Positions 39,501 through 48,566 of a DNA stretch of 64,000 bases are shown one piece after another. Source of the DNA: Parietichytrium sp. I65-24A (lineage: Eukaryota; Sar; Bigyra; Thraustochytrida; Thraustochytriidae); the NCBI GenBank assembly GCA_012862575.1, contig BLSF01000005.1:248001-312000 (forward strand), in the 5' to 3' direction. The notes under the pieces were generated by a model. That model worked only from the letters and a program-made list of their open reading frames with translations, made no database searches and was not told where the DNA came from. Position 1 is the first letter of the stretch; each line of letters starts with the position of its first letter. Position numbers and translations under genes: made by a program.

Positions 39501-39792
39501 GGATGAGAACTTTTGGCTCTTGATCGACGTCGACAAGCTCGAGCTTGCCATGAAACACCCCGCCCTGTCCCCAAGGTCCGAGGAAGAGGCTTTGCGATTT
39601 TTAGAGGCAGCAGTGTACAGTGGTAGGGCAAACTTGGTAGAATTCTGGCTCAACGCGGATGGGCAAACTGGGGAGCTTGCTCGAAGTGCCGCTAAAGAAT
39701 CCACCGCTTTACTGGTCGCGTTGGCTACGCGTTTGCCGCCATCATCAGGAGACGACATCAAAGCTTTGCTCTTAAACCCCCCTTCTGCGTGA
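36583..39792 (+). CDS. Ankyrin-like repeat protein with two ZZ-type zinc fingers
   Basis: A 1069-residue single-exon protein. Ankyrin-like helical pairs appear across most of its length (LAGKLGLAEILKLLV, TAADGQFALMQYLVDIVG, ATEFGELDMVEYLLSKE, ACKAGSVEFVKMFLENDG, AINNGHIEVVRMLLEDE). A ZZ-like finger at about 357-395 begins CDNCRQSPITGPRYKSI and ends DMCNNCA. A better-conserved ZZ finger at about 765-812 reads CNKCGELIEGVRYKCTSC, DLCFQCL and GHNEEH. The first finger is degenerate: it shows two CxxC pairs but no clear second histidine pair. A variable acidic/serine linker lies at about 155-240. ZZ fingers bind N-terminal or SUMO-type ligands in p62, CBP and dystrophin, so an adaptor role is likely; the partner is unknown. 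Starts at Met1 or the nearby Met6. Confidence 0.82.
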   Translation: MQTSRMALEGIAARFTKKIGAQAESAAKSLVEQVSKGDVEGVSNTLVNKTLEDEDGELVLYCACLAGKLGLAEILKLLVTDDRLRSKLWTKRKLRVKVGNVDLAERGITKTVTFAQEILLAICKGGSVQAAETFFSTLSKQEIGKLIKKCGRARTDTDWSESLSTKTRSNKDTLRSRGTGTMKEVLSEPQDGNAGEETEGVDADVDADAVDKRASKRQVPSGAPLGQEEYIIDDDDETTIGLHSGLVGQIFESIAQRSSEQRSIFEITAADGQFALMQYLVDIVGFDIGFHAQETLDAATEFGELDMVEYLLSKEEVVASASLSITKVLRSGSKDIVGLWIEKTDMKPLDQEIHRRLVCDNCRQSPITGPRYKSIAESKNHYSMFDMCNNCAANQEWSSLPVDISKNPMLKISNASVFDSLEMCIEWFSNNARIKGTKGKVEEYVEDDFPDVYHAANSRHRGTQNRKPVKKTRHHSVVSLRQGEETRPSKRSLFQKLFCLGSKAPQPPLHVMDRRGTEDTELDTETPSRLALRGAPFSPYQAFAMVFDAAISSGAISAHFPPNPEVDLKQVALVLLFRSLWKPTALLRILRATRVTPTVLMQPLFLWACKEERDIGLPLLQRSSDLLGLSKDQAKKVAKEAHNLALFNFVCNAFQIENPTKQFDLLFDEGKDLDAVIRLLDEGKVEIQTASQRSVVKDIRAGISSYLGDAIYGGFVDVAKALLKYPGVQPWDPNNDALWSACKAGSVEFVKMFLENDGWIKVRLDCLHEATCNKCGELIEGVRYKCTSCFDFDLCFQCLRRGAAQGHNEEHAENSLVAIRDTIFWDGPRLAINNGHIEVVRMLLEDERFFIFPIYFVWAVKSLEMTQLLLEVSPSSVVGFDSDLIVSKAVSNPEVLQVLLGDSRFTPSDRVLLTAILNGSRESVRILLETGYHYKQETFETAMPYLFLQDIAILELVLEKLDETWIDLMRLMVDENFWLLIDVDKLELAMKHPALSPRSEEEALRFLEAAVYSGRANLVEFWLNADGQTGELARSAAKESTALLVALATRLPPSSGDDIKALLLNPPSA

Positions 39793-40208
39793 GTTGGTCT
39801 TTGTGGCGATTGATTGGCTCAATTGGCTCTGCGGAGATCTGTATAGTTTCGTCTGTCGCACGATCAGACGCTTTGTTTTAAAAAAATGTGTTTGTTTTCC
39901 CTTGCCACTCTCTCGTCAAAGAGGTTTGTTCTCCTTCTTCTTTTGCGTTTGCTACTTTGAGAAAGACCCTGCTTAGAATAGCCTTGCTCCCTCGAAAGCA
40001 GAAAGAAAGGAGTCGTCATTTTCGTTTTGCTTCGCTCCTGAAAATCCGGAGGAAGAAATTTTCGCAGAAAATAGCAGAGGGTCAGTGACTACTAAATAAA
40101 TTGTATATATTCTAAATTATTTTCTGTCCAGAGCGGGTTCAAAGTGTCGCCAAAATTTGAGTACTTTCACATCAAAACCGGTTCAAAGAACGTAAATTGG
40201 GATCACGA
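39793..40208. other. Convergent 3' spacer
   Basis: About 415 bp lie between two convergent stops. The sequence is T-rich, then AT-rich (TAAATAAATTGTATATATTC near 40095), and serves as 3' UTR for both genes. No gene is seen. Confidence 0.45.
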
Positions 40209-42194
40209 TCACTCTTCTTTTGTCTCCGATTTTTTACTTGCCTCGCGGAGCCTCTGTAAGAAGACTCTGCATGTAGCTGTTTTCGTGTGGTCGGGTCCGA
40301 GGCAGCGAGCACGAATGGAGAGCACTTGCTCTTCGCATTGGACTGCTTTCTCGACATGTTTGCTATTAAAGTATAGTACAGCAACCTTTTCGATGATGTC
40401 GGCCAATTGGGCAGATCTGGTTCCGTAAAGCGTCTCGCAAAGGTTCAGCGCCTTGTTGTAGCGTCGAAGCGATGACTCAAACTTCCGCAATTTGGCCATA
40501 GAATCAGCTACGCCAACAAGAGCCAATAACTTGAGTTTCGCGTCGGAGGATTTGGAAGCAATCTGCAAAGCTTGCTCCATCATCTCCATCGCAGCCTCTT
40601 GTGACGCCTGATCCTTTCGGTCCTTGAGATGATTGCCGATGCCTATCAAGGTGTCCACCAAAGAGGGGTGCTCTTCCCCAGATATCTTTTTCTGAGTGCT
40701 GAGGCAACTCTCCAAAGCCTCAAGAGCCTGGTCGAATTTGCGTTGTTCTGTGAGGACCCTTGCGTAGCCTCGCTGCGTTGTGGCAACCAAAAGCGTCTCT
40801 TGCCCGTACAACTTCTCGCGAAGCGCCAAGCATTCGCGTAGATTCTTGCTAGCGCTCTCCAGACGGTTATGCTCAAGAAATAAAAGGCCACTGTCGTGTA
40901 GAAGCTGCGCATATCTCTTTGCCTGTTCCAAGTCGAGATTCTTCGTGTCTTCTGACAGCGACACTGCGGGCCGCATGGACTCCAGGGTTCGCATACATTC
41001 TTCCGCTACCCAGAGTTGAAGCTGAAGAGAGATCTTGGCATTTATGATACTGTGGGAGCCCGGAACACGGGCGATCTGCTCATCGATGTTGAATTTGTCC
41101 TCGGAGCTGGAGCATCTCGAGCTCCGGATGTCTACGTGGCTTATGTGTCCTACAGTCTTCGTGAAAGTAGCCTTTCCCAGTAGCCCGTCGCGAATAAAGG
41201 AGGCCTTCTCGGCAGGAGATAGAATGACATGAAGAGCTGGCCCTTCATCCCCGGGCACGGAAGCAACACGACCAAACATTTCCCATATGCACCATTCCCG
41301 AGTGAGTGCAGTCGGTCGTTTCCATGAATCATAAAAGACAAGGCAGTCATCAAATCTCGTCATTGCGGGATGTAGTTCTGCGCTAATCATGCGCTGAAGC
41401 AGGGCTTTCTCGTTCTCCGCCATTTCTCTTCCAATTCCGGTCTGATTTGAGCCGCTAAGAGATGTGCTGGTTTGAGTCGCGCCGAAAATATCGATCCAGG
41501 CGAATGCGGCCTTTAAATTGGGTTGGTCATGACTCTCAAAGTGTTCACGAATCGCACTAACACATTCCCGAAAGGATGTGCGTCTAGCCTGGATAACAAA
41601 TGCGCCCTGAAAAGGACGCCCAACGGCCGCTGGGTCCTGAGCCTCTACCACTTGATTGTACAAGAGTCCTTCGCTCCAAACTTTGTCGTCCGTCTTGATG
41701 ATGAAATCTGCGAGATCTTCCATGGACCAGTCTGCCCTCTCTTTGAGTGTTACCTGGTCCATACTTACCATCACATTGCCGATGTGAGGCAAGAAGACAT
41801 TCATGACAGATGCCTCCTCCACTTCCCCCAGCAGTCTTCCTGTGCTGCCGGCCGCGACAAACGCCGATTTGCCTGTATTGGTGCACTTGACTTTGCAGTC
41901 CGATTTGAATTCGACCAGCTCGAGGCCCTGGCCGACCGCCCCACTCTCTATGTCGGCCTGAAACTGCACAAGCCACTGCACCGAGATGCCCCGAAAGTCA
42001 CAGTAAGAAGTGTTCTCCTCGACGATGGTGTTCCTCTTTACATCCTTTTGCGCGCGGTCGAAGATGTTAACCTTCTTCTTCTGGCGGCTAGCAATGCTCC
42101 ACGAGCTTCGAGAGCTCCCGATGCTCATACCGCTTGGCTTGCGACCAAGACCGGTCGACCTCTTCACCTGTTTGACCAAGCCTGCGAGCGACAT
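40209..42194 (-). CDS. TIR-like domain plus kinesin-light-chain-type TPR protein
   Basis: The 661-residue protein has a basic, serine-rich head and a small beta-rich segment (about 86-150). A predicted alpha/beta domain follows at about 195-330: FVIQARRTSFRECVSAIREH, AFAWIDIFGATQT, DDCLVFYDSWKRPTALTREW and CIWEMF. The pattern of a hydrophobic strand, a 'WxDxFxxxQ' strand and a closing 'P.xLtR.WCxWE' is shared by a TIR-like module that protists often place before TPRs. At about 428-640 four or five 42-residue TPRs of the kinesin-light-chain/NPHP3 type follow (SGLLFLEHNRLESASKNLRE, RKFDQALEALESCL, KFESSLRRYNKALNLCETL). It is likely a cytosolic scaffold. NAD hydrolase activity cannot be assumed, because no TIR catalytic Glu is identified with certainty. 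Single exon. Confidence 0.78.
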   Translation of the reverse strand: MSLAGLVKQVKRSTGLGRKPSGMSIGSSRSSWSIASRQKKKVNIFDRAQKDVKRNTIVEENTSYCDFRGISVQWLVQFQADIESGAVGQGLELVEFKSDCKVKCTNTGKSAFVAAGSTGRLLGEVEEASVMNVFLPHIGNVMVSMDQVTLKERADWSMEDLADFIIKTDDKVWSEGLLYNQVVEAQDPAAVGRPFQGAFVIQARRTSFRECVSAIREHFESHDQPNLKAAFAWIDIFGATQTSTSLSGSNQTGIGREMAENEKALLQRMISAELHPAMTRFDDCLVFYDSWKRPTALTREWCIWEMFGRVASVPGDEGPALHVILSPAEKASFIRDGLLGKATFTKTVGHISHVDIRSSRCSSSEDKFNIDEQIARVPGSHSIINAKISLQLQLWVAEECMRTLESMRPAVSLSEDTKNLDLEQAKRYAQLLHDSGLLFLEHNRLESASKNLRECLALREKLYGQETLLVATTQRGYARVLTEQRKFDQALEALESCLSTQKKISGEEHPSLVDTLIGIGNHLKDRKDQASQEAAMEMMEQALQIASKSSDAKLKLLALVGVADSMAKLRKFESSLRRYNKALNLCETLYGTRSAQLADIIEKVAVLYFNSKHVEKAVQCEEQVLSIRARCLGPDHTKTATCRVFLQRLREASKKSETKEE

Positions 42195-42831
42195 TGCTTC
42201 GTTCTTTCGTTTCCAGTTCGTCGCACGGACGCTCGCGGAGCGTGCAAGCTGTCACTTGGCTGAACTACTTGGGGTTCTGTTGCTCACGTTCAACCCAGGC
42301 CAGTAACTGCCCTTCGCACAATTGGGCTCTACCACGTGGCCGGAGCAGATCGGTATTTTTATTCTTTTCCTTCTGTCGCGTACTTTCGGCGTGTGGAAGA
42401 GTTCTTTCTTTTGCTTTCCTTTTCCTTTTCTCCAATCAAGAGACTACGTGCTGCAAACTCACAGTCAGTGTCAAATCAATTCGATGCCTGTCTGCCTCAT
42501 CAGCTGAGTGCCGCGACGTTGGTAAGTTGGAGGGACCGTGAATGGGCTTGCTTTTTGTACACTTCAATGTCTGTGAGTACATAGAGTTGTTTTTGAACTT
42601 TTGGCAACTTGCCACGCGTGCATCCTTCCACTTCGCTTTCTCCATCGCCCCCTACGGCGCCGTAGCTTTGTGCTACCGCATCCGTTCTACCTCTTCCTTC
42701 CCCTTGTCTGCCCTCTACCGTGCTCGCGTACGTGCAGCTACTGCCCGTCATATGATGAGCGCGAGCCTCTGAGTGGGCATGTGCCATGAATTGACTGATC
42801 CACTGTCGTTTACTCGAACGTTCATTCTTCC

Positions 42832-42863
<32 letters not shown>

Positions 42864-43838
42864 ATCAATCGATTGACTGTGAATGGAAAGCAAAGCCCAC
42901 GATTCTCAGTTAGAAATTCGAGAGGCTGGCTGGAGCCAAGAGCGAAAACGAGGATGCGACAAAGCGGCAGCAAAAGCGGGCAGATATGATGGGTTTTTCG
43001 TGCGCGGCTCGATCGCGTGAGTTGGAAGAAGGGGTGAGGTCGCCAACGTCTTTTCGCTTGCCTCAGGAACTCTCCAGTAGGTATCAAGTTCAACGAAAAG
43101 CGTTTGGGATAGTTTTTATTTTATCTCAACATCCCGATCTGTCAAATTCTGTACCTGTATGTAAATTCTAAACGATAACATAAAAAGTGCATGCACTGGC
43201 AGTGAACGAAAGCTTGTACTTTCATGTTCAAGAGACTTCTGAAAGTACCTCGAGCTGACCCAACAAACAACCAATTCCTCACATCATAGGCCAAATCGTC
43301 CCCGGTCGATTGGAACTCGACCCACACAGATGATAGGTATACTGCGAAGGCATTTGTGATCCAAGACAAGCCTGAGAGCACTGACTGTGACAACCCTGAC
43401 TCTGAAGCTTCACGTCATCCCCCCCTTTGATCCCCTTTGTCTTGGTTGCCGTGATACTCTATGAGACTTTGGCGACTTTTTTGGCCGAAGTCGCCAAAGC
43501 CGTGAGTTGCGCTAGTTGCGTTGCACAAAAAACGCACAAAGTGTTGACACGCGCACACTTGGGTGGCAATCGGCTAGGTCCTACTGATGTGTATAGCGTC
43601 TGTTAGGTGGAGTTCAATCGGTGCTAGCGTTAGCGAAGCAAGGATGGTAAATCGTATAGGGTGCGAGGCTCATTTGGTGTTGGGATCTCGTGGAGAACAA
43701 CGAGGAGGGGCAGGCAGAAAACAGAGAGTGGGAGCTTTTTGTTTTTTATAAAAATGATATATTAGCAGTGAAGGTGCTGGATGGCGAGACACAAGCCGTT
43801 AGTCAGACACCTTGAGAAAGTTCCCTTCTCACTGTCAA
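42195..43838. other. 1.6-kb spacer
   Basis: This spacer lies between the 5' end of the TIR-TPR gene and the stop of the six-helix membrane protein (both minus strand). It has a (TCAA)n array and three copies of the recurrent 9-mer: TCACAGTCA at 42459-42467 and TGACTGTGA at 42874-42882 and 43382-43390. An 83-codon frame at 43142-43393 has no recognisable content. No gene is called. Confidence 0.45.
42832..42873. repeat. (TCAA)n tetranucleotide array
   Basis: About ten ATCA/TCAA units with two TCGATCAA variants, running directly into ATTGACTGTGAATGG. Confidence 0.95.
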
Positions 43839-45176
43839 TCAACAGCAGCAGCATCCACCACAGCTGCACAATTCAAAGGCAGCGTCGCAGACTTCGAAAG
43901 CCAAGCAGGGAGATGCGAGAATTTCCCAGGGGTCAATTCCCGCAAAGAAGTTGATGATGACAAAGCAGGTTATCCAGACGCCGATTCCGACGTACCCTAG
44001 AACGTCAAAAGTGTGCTGTTCCTCCCCTTCAAGTTCAAAATACTTTGGCCCAATCTCCGAGTTGTAAAGCAGGATAACGGGTGTCATAATAATGAACGCA
44101 TAGAAAACCACCGAGAAGACGATGGTGGTTACATAGTAGCGAGGATCAAAGTAGACACCCTGGATTTCACGGCGGAACCGAAACCACTCGAACCATCTCT
44201 CTCCAAGCAAGATTACATTCCACGTAAGCGAGATCATGGCAAATAGCGCAGCCAGCGTCGTGTTGAGATCCAAGTCAGACACCGAGTCGACCTCACAGAG
44301 TTCGCGCTTGTCAAAGCATCCAGCACACTTAAGTCCTCGAGGGGAATGATTCATCAAGTAGAGAACAGTTGCAAATGTGAGCACCGGAATATCCTGGAAT
44401 GCGTTCACAAACATGTAGAGCAGCGTTTCTGAGCGCAGGAACACTCGGGTCCTTCGCTGCTGCTCGGTCTCGAGCTGGCCGCCAATATGAATGCCGTTCA
44501 CGTGATTTTTGTGAAAGTTCTTGACAAATTCGTTCACAGTCCGCATGCGAGTAATCTCGTTCTCCTCACGGTTCACGGTAGAAGACAGATGCCAGACGAT
44601 TCCCGCTTTCACCATGAGGAAGAGGACCATGAATATGGTACCCACGATGGCAAAGTTGTATATGAGCTTGTCCAGAAGCTCGAATGTCTCTACCAATGCA
44701 GTGTTACTCTCCGTGGTCGCATTTGCAAAGTACTCTACGTCGCAGGCACCGTCTTGAAAGAATCCAGTCTCCAGCGCGTTCTGGTACTCCAACACAAATC
44801 TTGCAACATCATCTCCGTACTCTGGCGTCGAGTTCTTGGCATTTTGTAAGAACGTCTCCAGCTCGCCCAGGACCACATCAAAGTGGTCCTTCATTTTGAA
44901 CATGTACCGCGTGACCATTATCAGCAGCACCGCGGTCAGTAGCATGAGCACGGCCATCAGGAACCTCGAGCTCTGCTGGCACGCCGACCCTCCCGAAGGC
45001 GTATACCCTCTTCCGGGTCTGAACGTCGTACTTTTCCCCCCTTCTGACCTCTCTCCATCTTCCAGCGCGCCGCCCCTTGGCTGGGCGTTCCTCTCCATCG
45101 GGGGCTCTCCCACCACCGTCGCCATCACCGCCCCGCCATTACTCTTCCTATCGTCATCCTCACCATAGCGCCCCAT
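43839..45176 (-). CDS. Six-helix membrane protein with poly-Cys C-terminus
   Basis: This 445-residue protein has hydrophobic segments at about 71-90, 172-196, 252-275, 306-325, 348-371 and 392-412. The loop between helices 1 and 2 (about 80 residues) has two N-glycosylation sequons (NST at 115, NAT at 152) and probably faces the lumen or outside. That puts both termini in the cytosol. The loop between helices 3 and 4 holds CAGC and a further Cys, possible disulfides. The tail is rich in cysteine (CSCGGCCCC at the very end), a likely cluster of S-acylation sites. The N-terminal 65 residues are polar and disordered. I do not recognise the family. Single exon from an ATG. Confidence 0.78.
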   Translation of the reverse strand: MGRYGEDDDRKSNGGAVMATVVGEPPMERNAQPRGGALEDGERSEGGKSTTFRPGRGYTPSGGSACQQSSRFLMAVLMLLTAVLLIMVTRYMFKMKDHFDVVLGELETFLQNAKNSTPEYGDDVARFVLEYQNALETGFFQDGACDVEYFANATTESNTALVETFELLDKLIYNFAIVGTIFMVLFLMVKAGIVWHLSSTVNREENEITRMRTVNEFVKNFHKNHVNGIHIGGQLETEQQRRTRVFLRSETLLYMFVNAFQDIPVLTFATVLYLMNHSPRGLKCAGCFDKRELCEVDSVSDLDLNTTLAALFAMISLTWNVILLGERWFEWFRFRREIQGVYFDPRYYVTTIVFSVVFYAFIIMTPVILLYNSEIGPKYFELEGEEQHTFDVLGYVGIGVWITCFVIINFFAGIDPWEILASPCLAFEVCDAAFELCSCGGCCCC

Positions 45177-46528
45177 CCTCGATCCTATATCGTCGATCCT
45201 CGATCGTCGAGCTTATCGATTATCGTTGTTTCGCAGTGCGAACTAGTCCTTACTGGTACTGGCCAATTAGCGCGCCTACAGCAGCGCGCGCGCACCCTTC
45301 TGCGTACGCAACTACACCAGCACCAGTCCTCGCGTGCTAGACGAGAGCGCGTAGCCGCACCTAGGAGTGGGAAACCAACTTTCGCCCCCGTCTTCAGAGA
45401 CTACGCTCCTCACTAGGCTGATATAATACTAAATAAGGACACGTATAGTACTGGTGGTGTGCACTCCAGTAGAAGTATGGTTAAGATTAGGTGTAGCCGC
45501 TAGAGTGGCTTCAGAGGTGGCTAGGTGCTGGCTTTTCACACTTGTAGACTTGGTCTACTATTGATAGCTACATCCGAAGCTATCTTTAAGAAATATTCTA
45601 TTCTGTTCAATGGTTATGTTCATGTGAACAGAAAGGTGAAAAGAAGACAATCCTTCGAACTGGAAAGGCCCGATCTTGGGACAAGTGAAGAAGAGTAGGT
45701 TGTCCAAATTCTAAATTCTACAGAAACGGATGAGTTTTGCACAAAGTGTGAGGGGTGATATGTCAACGTGAACACCCAGCGCCCACCAGCTTCGATCAGC
45801 TTCGATCAGCCGCCAGTATGCTCACTCGGGTTCGGCGGAAGAGAAATGGGCACCCAGCGCAAACATTTTTTAAATAGATCCTGCATTTTAAATCCTGCAT
45901 GTACGAAAAACAAGAAGAACCGGGAACTTTCAAAAGAGAGGGCCGAAACGGGAAACACAAGGAGAACCACATACACGACCTACGGAACTACAGTAGGAAA
46001 GTATTTTCTTTTGGTGGCGCGAGGTGAACATAAACGAACTCTCCTTGTTCTCTGGACCCCTTACCCAAGCGCCTACTCTCACTACACTGTGACCACGTCA
46101 CGTCAAACATCGTCAAACGGTCACTGTGAGCCTACCCAGAGTTGGTAGTACGTACTACCACTAACGAACACAGCGAGCTTCGTTTCAGCTTCCACTCGGT
46201 CGCCCGGGTCCTGTGATAGGCGCATCCTGCGTACATGTATGGATAGATGATGATAGATGAACTGAGATCGATCCATCCACGCTATCCACGCTATCCACGC
46301 AGTCGCACAGAAGTACTTGCTGTTAGTCAGTCGCACAGTGTGAGTGTGAGTTGTGTCAGTGACAGAGAGACAGAGAGACAGAGAGACAGAGAGCAGAGAG
46401 CGATACGATAGATAGGCAGAGAGCGACAGAGAGAGAGAGAGAGAGAGTTGGCAGGCGATCGTAGTTGTAGTGTTTCAGTGTTGTTTCAGTGTTGTTGTTG
46501 TTGCAGTGTTGTTGTGGGGTCGCAGGGA
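45177..46528. other. 1.35-kb divergent spacer
   Basis: This spacer lies between the six-helix protein (minus) and NMT (plus). It contains ATCGAT/TCGATC palindromes close to 45180-45225, CACTGTGA near 46084 and 46122, ATCCACGCT repeats near 46277, and a GACAGAGA tract. No gene is seen. Confidence 0.45.
46361..46448. repeat. Imperfect GACAGAGA / GA microsatellite
   Basis: Repeated GACAGAGA units grade into pure GAGAGA, ending about 80 bp before the NMT start and so probably transcribed in its 5' UTR. GTT/CAGTG repeats follow to about 46515. Confidence 0.9.
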
Positions 46529-47944
46529 ATGGCTGGCGAAGGCGGATCAAATGCGGACGTGGGAGCGGCGGCGGATGGCGTGGCCAAGATGAGCGTGACT
46601 CCGCCAGTGGCAGGGACAGAGAAAGAGGCAGGCAAGGTGGAGGCGAGCGCAGCGGTGGCCTCGGCGACGGCGTCCAAGTCTGCGCTGCAAGAGAGGGAGG
46701 AGGTGCTCCGCGCAATCTATGGGATCAAAGACAACGACCGCGACGGCGTGGAGAAAGTGCACAAGTTCTGGAGCACGCAGCCGGTGCCGCAGAACACGAT
46801 CCAGATAGATGAGCAAGTGCCGGCCGCACAGGAAGACGGCAAGGTAGGACCCATCGACACGTCTTCTGAGGAACAAAGGAAGGAGCCGTACACCCTGCCA
46901 AAGGGCTTTGAGTGGTGCTCGATCGACACCACGGTGGAGTCGGAGCTAAAGGAGGCGTACACTCTCCTGACGGAAAACTATGTTGAGGACGAGGACGGTA
47001 TGTTCCGATTCGACTACTCGCCAGAGTTCTTGCGTTGGGCTCTGCAGCCGCCCGGATACTTCAAGAGCTGGATTGTTGGGTTGAGGCAATCCAGCAACAA
47101 GAAGCTTCTGGCAATGATCACGGGAATCCCTGCAAAGGTATGCACATACCACAACAAAACTCCGGTCAAAATGGCAGAAATCAACTTTTTGTGTATTCAC
47201 CAAAAGCTTCGGTCCAAGCGCCTTGCTCCTGTTTTGATTAAGGAAGTTACCCGTCGTGTGCACCTAGAGGATCAGTGGCAGGCGATTTATACCGCCGGCG
47301 TTCGCATCCCTACGCCCATCGGAGTGGCCCAATATTTCCACAGGAGCTTGAACCCGAGGAAATTGATTGACGTTGGCTTCTCTTCCCTTGCTAGGAATAT
47401 GACCATTGCGAGAACTGTGCGACTGTACCGCGTTCTCGAGAGCCCTGCGACTCCAGGCATCAGGGCCATGGAAGCGAAGGATGTGAAGCAAGTCACCGAG
47501 TTGTTGGTGGAGCACCAGAGACAGTTTAAGATTTGGATTGAATTTGATGAGGAGGAGGTTGCTCACTGGATTCTTCCCCGTGAAAATGTGGTGTATTCCT
47601 ACGTCGTAGAGGACCCAAACAATCCGGGGAAAATCACCGATTTCTGCAGCTTTTACAATCTTCCATCTTCGATCCTCAAGCACCCAAAATACAGCACTCT
47701 TAAGGCGGCATACTCGTTCTACAATGTTGCAAAGACGGTCACTCTGAAGGATCTGATGGCGGATGCTCTAGTATTTGCCCACCAGAATGACTTTGATGTC
47801 TTCAACGCCCTCAACGTCATGGAGAACAGCTCTTTCCTCAAGGAACTCAAATTCGGTGAAGGCGATGGGCGCCTGAACTACTACCTCTACAACTACGCTC
47901 TTCCAGAGGTGCCTCCCTCTGAAATAGGTGTCGTTCTGCTCTAG
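46529..47944 (+). CDS. NMT: Glycylpeptide N-tetradecanoyltransferase (N-myristoyltransferase)
   Basis: This 471-residue enzyme transfers myristate from myristoyl-CoA to N-terminal glycines of cytosolic proteins. After a disordered, Ala-rich head the N-domain has KFWSTQPVPQ and LPKGFEWCSID, then FRFDYSPEFLRWALQPPGY. The CoA-binding signature EINFLCIHQKLRSKRLAPVL is present, as is a YHRSLNPRKL-like segment (YFHRSLNPRKLIDVGFSSL). The C-domain has FKIWIEFDEEEVAHWILP, TDFCSFYNLPSSI and LKFGEGDGRLNYYLYNY. It ends IGVVLL, and the C-terminal carboxylate is the catalytic base in this family. All regions are intact and the length is normal. The frame is open to 46448, but those residues come from repeat translation; the ATG at 46529 is used. 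Single exon. Confidence 0.96.
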   Translation: MAGEGGSNADVGAAADGVAKMSVTPPVAGTEKEAGKVEASAAVASATASKSALQEREEVLRAIYGIKDNDRDGVEKVHKFWSTQPVPQNTIQIDEQVPAAQEDGKVGPIDTSSEEQRKEPYTLPKGFEWCSIDTTVESELKEAYTLLTENYVEDEDGMFRFDYSPEFLRWALQPPGYFKSWIVGLRQSSNKKLLAMITGIPAKVCTYHNKTPVKMAEINFLCIHQKLRSKRLAPVLIKEVTRRVHLEDQWQAIYTAGVRIPTPIGVAQYFHRSLNPRKLIDVGFSSLARNMTIARTVRLYRVLESPATPGIRAMEAKDVKQVTELLVEHQRQFKIWIEFDEEEVAHWILPRENVVYSYVVEDPNNPGKITDFCSFYNLPSSILKHPKYSTLKAAYSFYNVAKTVTLKDLMADALVFAHQNDFDVFNALNVMENSSFLKELKFGEGDGRLNYYLYNYALPEVPPSEIGVVLL

Positions 47945-48355
47945 GCTCGCTTCCCCTATTTCTCCTTTTCTTATTATCCATCTCAATTTAAAAAAAAAAA
48001 CGGATAAAAAAACTCGCAAAACCCCCACAACGTATTTGCCGCACGCACGACCTCCTCTGAAAGTGTTCACTGACTGTGGATGAATGAATGAATGAATGAA
48101 TGAATGAATGAGTTATAATCAACCAAATCAACCCACCATCTTGTCGAGATTTGTCGAGCGGCCAACCTACCCCTCTCCATACTCTTCATACTCTCCATAC
48201 TCTCCGTAGTAGCGGCCTCCACAAGTCCAAAGAGTCCAAAGTCAGCGCCAAACATTACGAAACAATACGAAACAATACGAAACATCTGGAGTGGAACGAG
48301 GTGCACGCGAACTTCGACTGCGCCAAGGAAGCGAAAGAAGCGAGAAAGAGCAAAA

Positions 48356-48400
<45 letters not shown>

Positions 48401-48565
48401 CGAAGAGGCAGAGCCGCGANCGAAACAATACGAAACAATACGAAACATCTGGAGTGGAACGAGGTGCACGCGAACTTCGACTGCGCCAAGGAAGCGAAAG
48501 AAGCGAGAAAGAGCGAAAAAGAGAGAGAGAGAGAGAGAGAGAGAAGCCGAAGAGGCAGAGCCGCG
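47945..48565. other. Spacer with assembly seam
   Basis: About 620 bp hold the 3' UTR of NMT (a 10-A run at about 47991), a (GAAT)n array and the duplicated block around the N at 48420. Any promoter for the LYR gene must lie here, and its structure is not trustworthy because of the seam. Confidence 0.5.
48079..48111. repeat. (TGAA)n tetranucleotide array
   Basis: About eight ATGA/TGAA units directly downstream of CACTGACTGTGG, a one-mismatch form of the recurrent spacer 9-mer. Confidence 0.95.
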
Positions 48566-48566
48566 A
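48258..48566. repeat. Direct duplication flanking a single N (probable assembly artefact)
   Basis: Bases 48258-48419 and 48421-48566 are two copies of one sequence beginning CGAAACAATACGAAACAATA and ending GCAGAGCCGCGA, with a single N between them at 48420. The copies are near identical except for the length and purity of an internal A/GA-rich microsatellite and one extra C (AGCCGAAG against AGCGAAG). This is what two overlapping contig ends that were not merged would look like, or two alleles of different repeat length. The true sequence probably has one copy. Confidence 0.88.
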
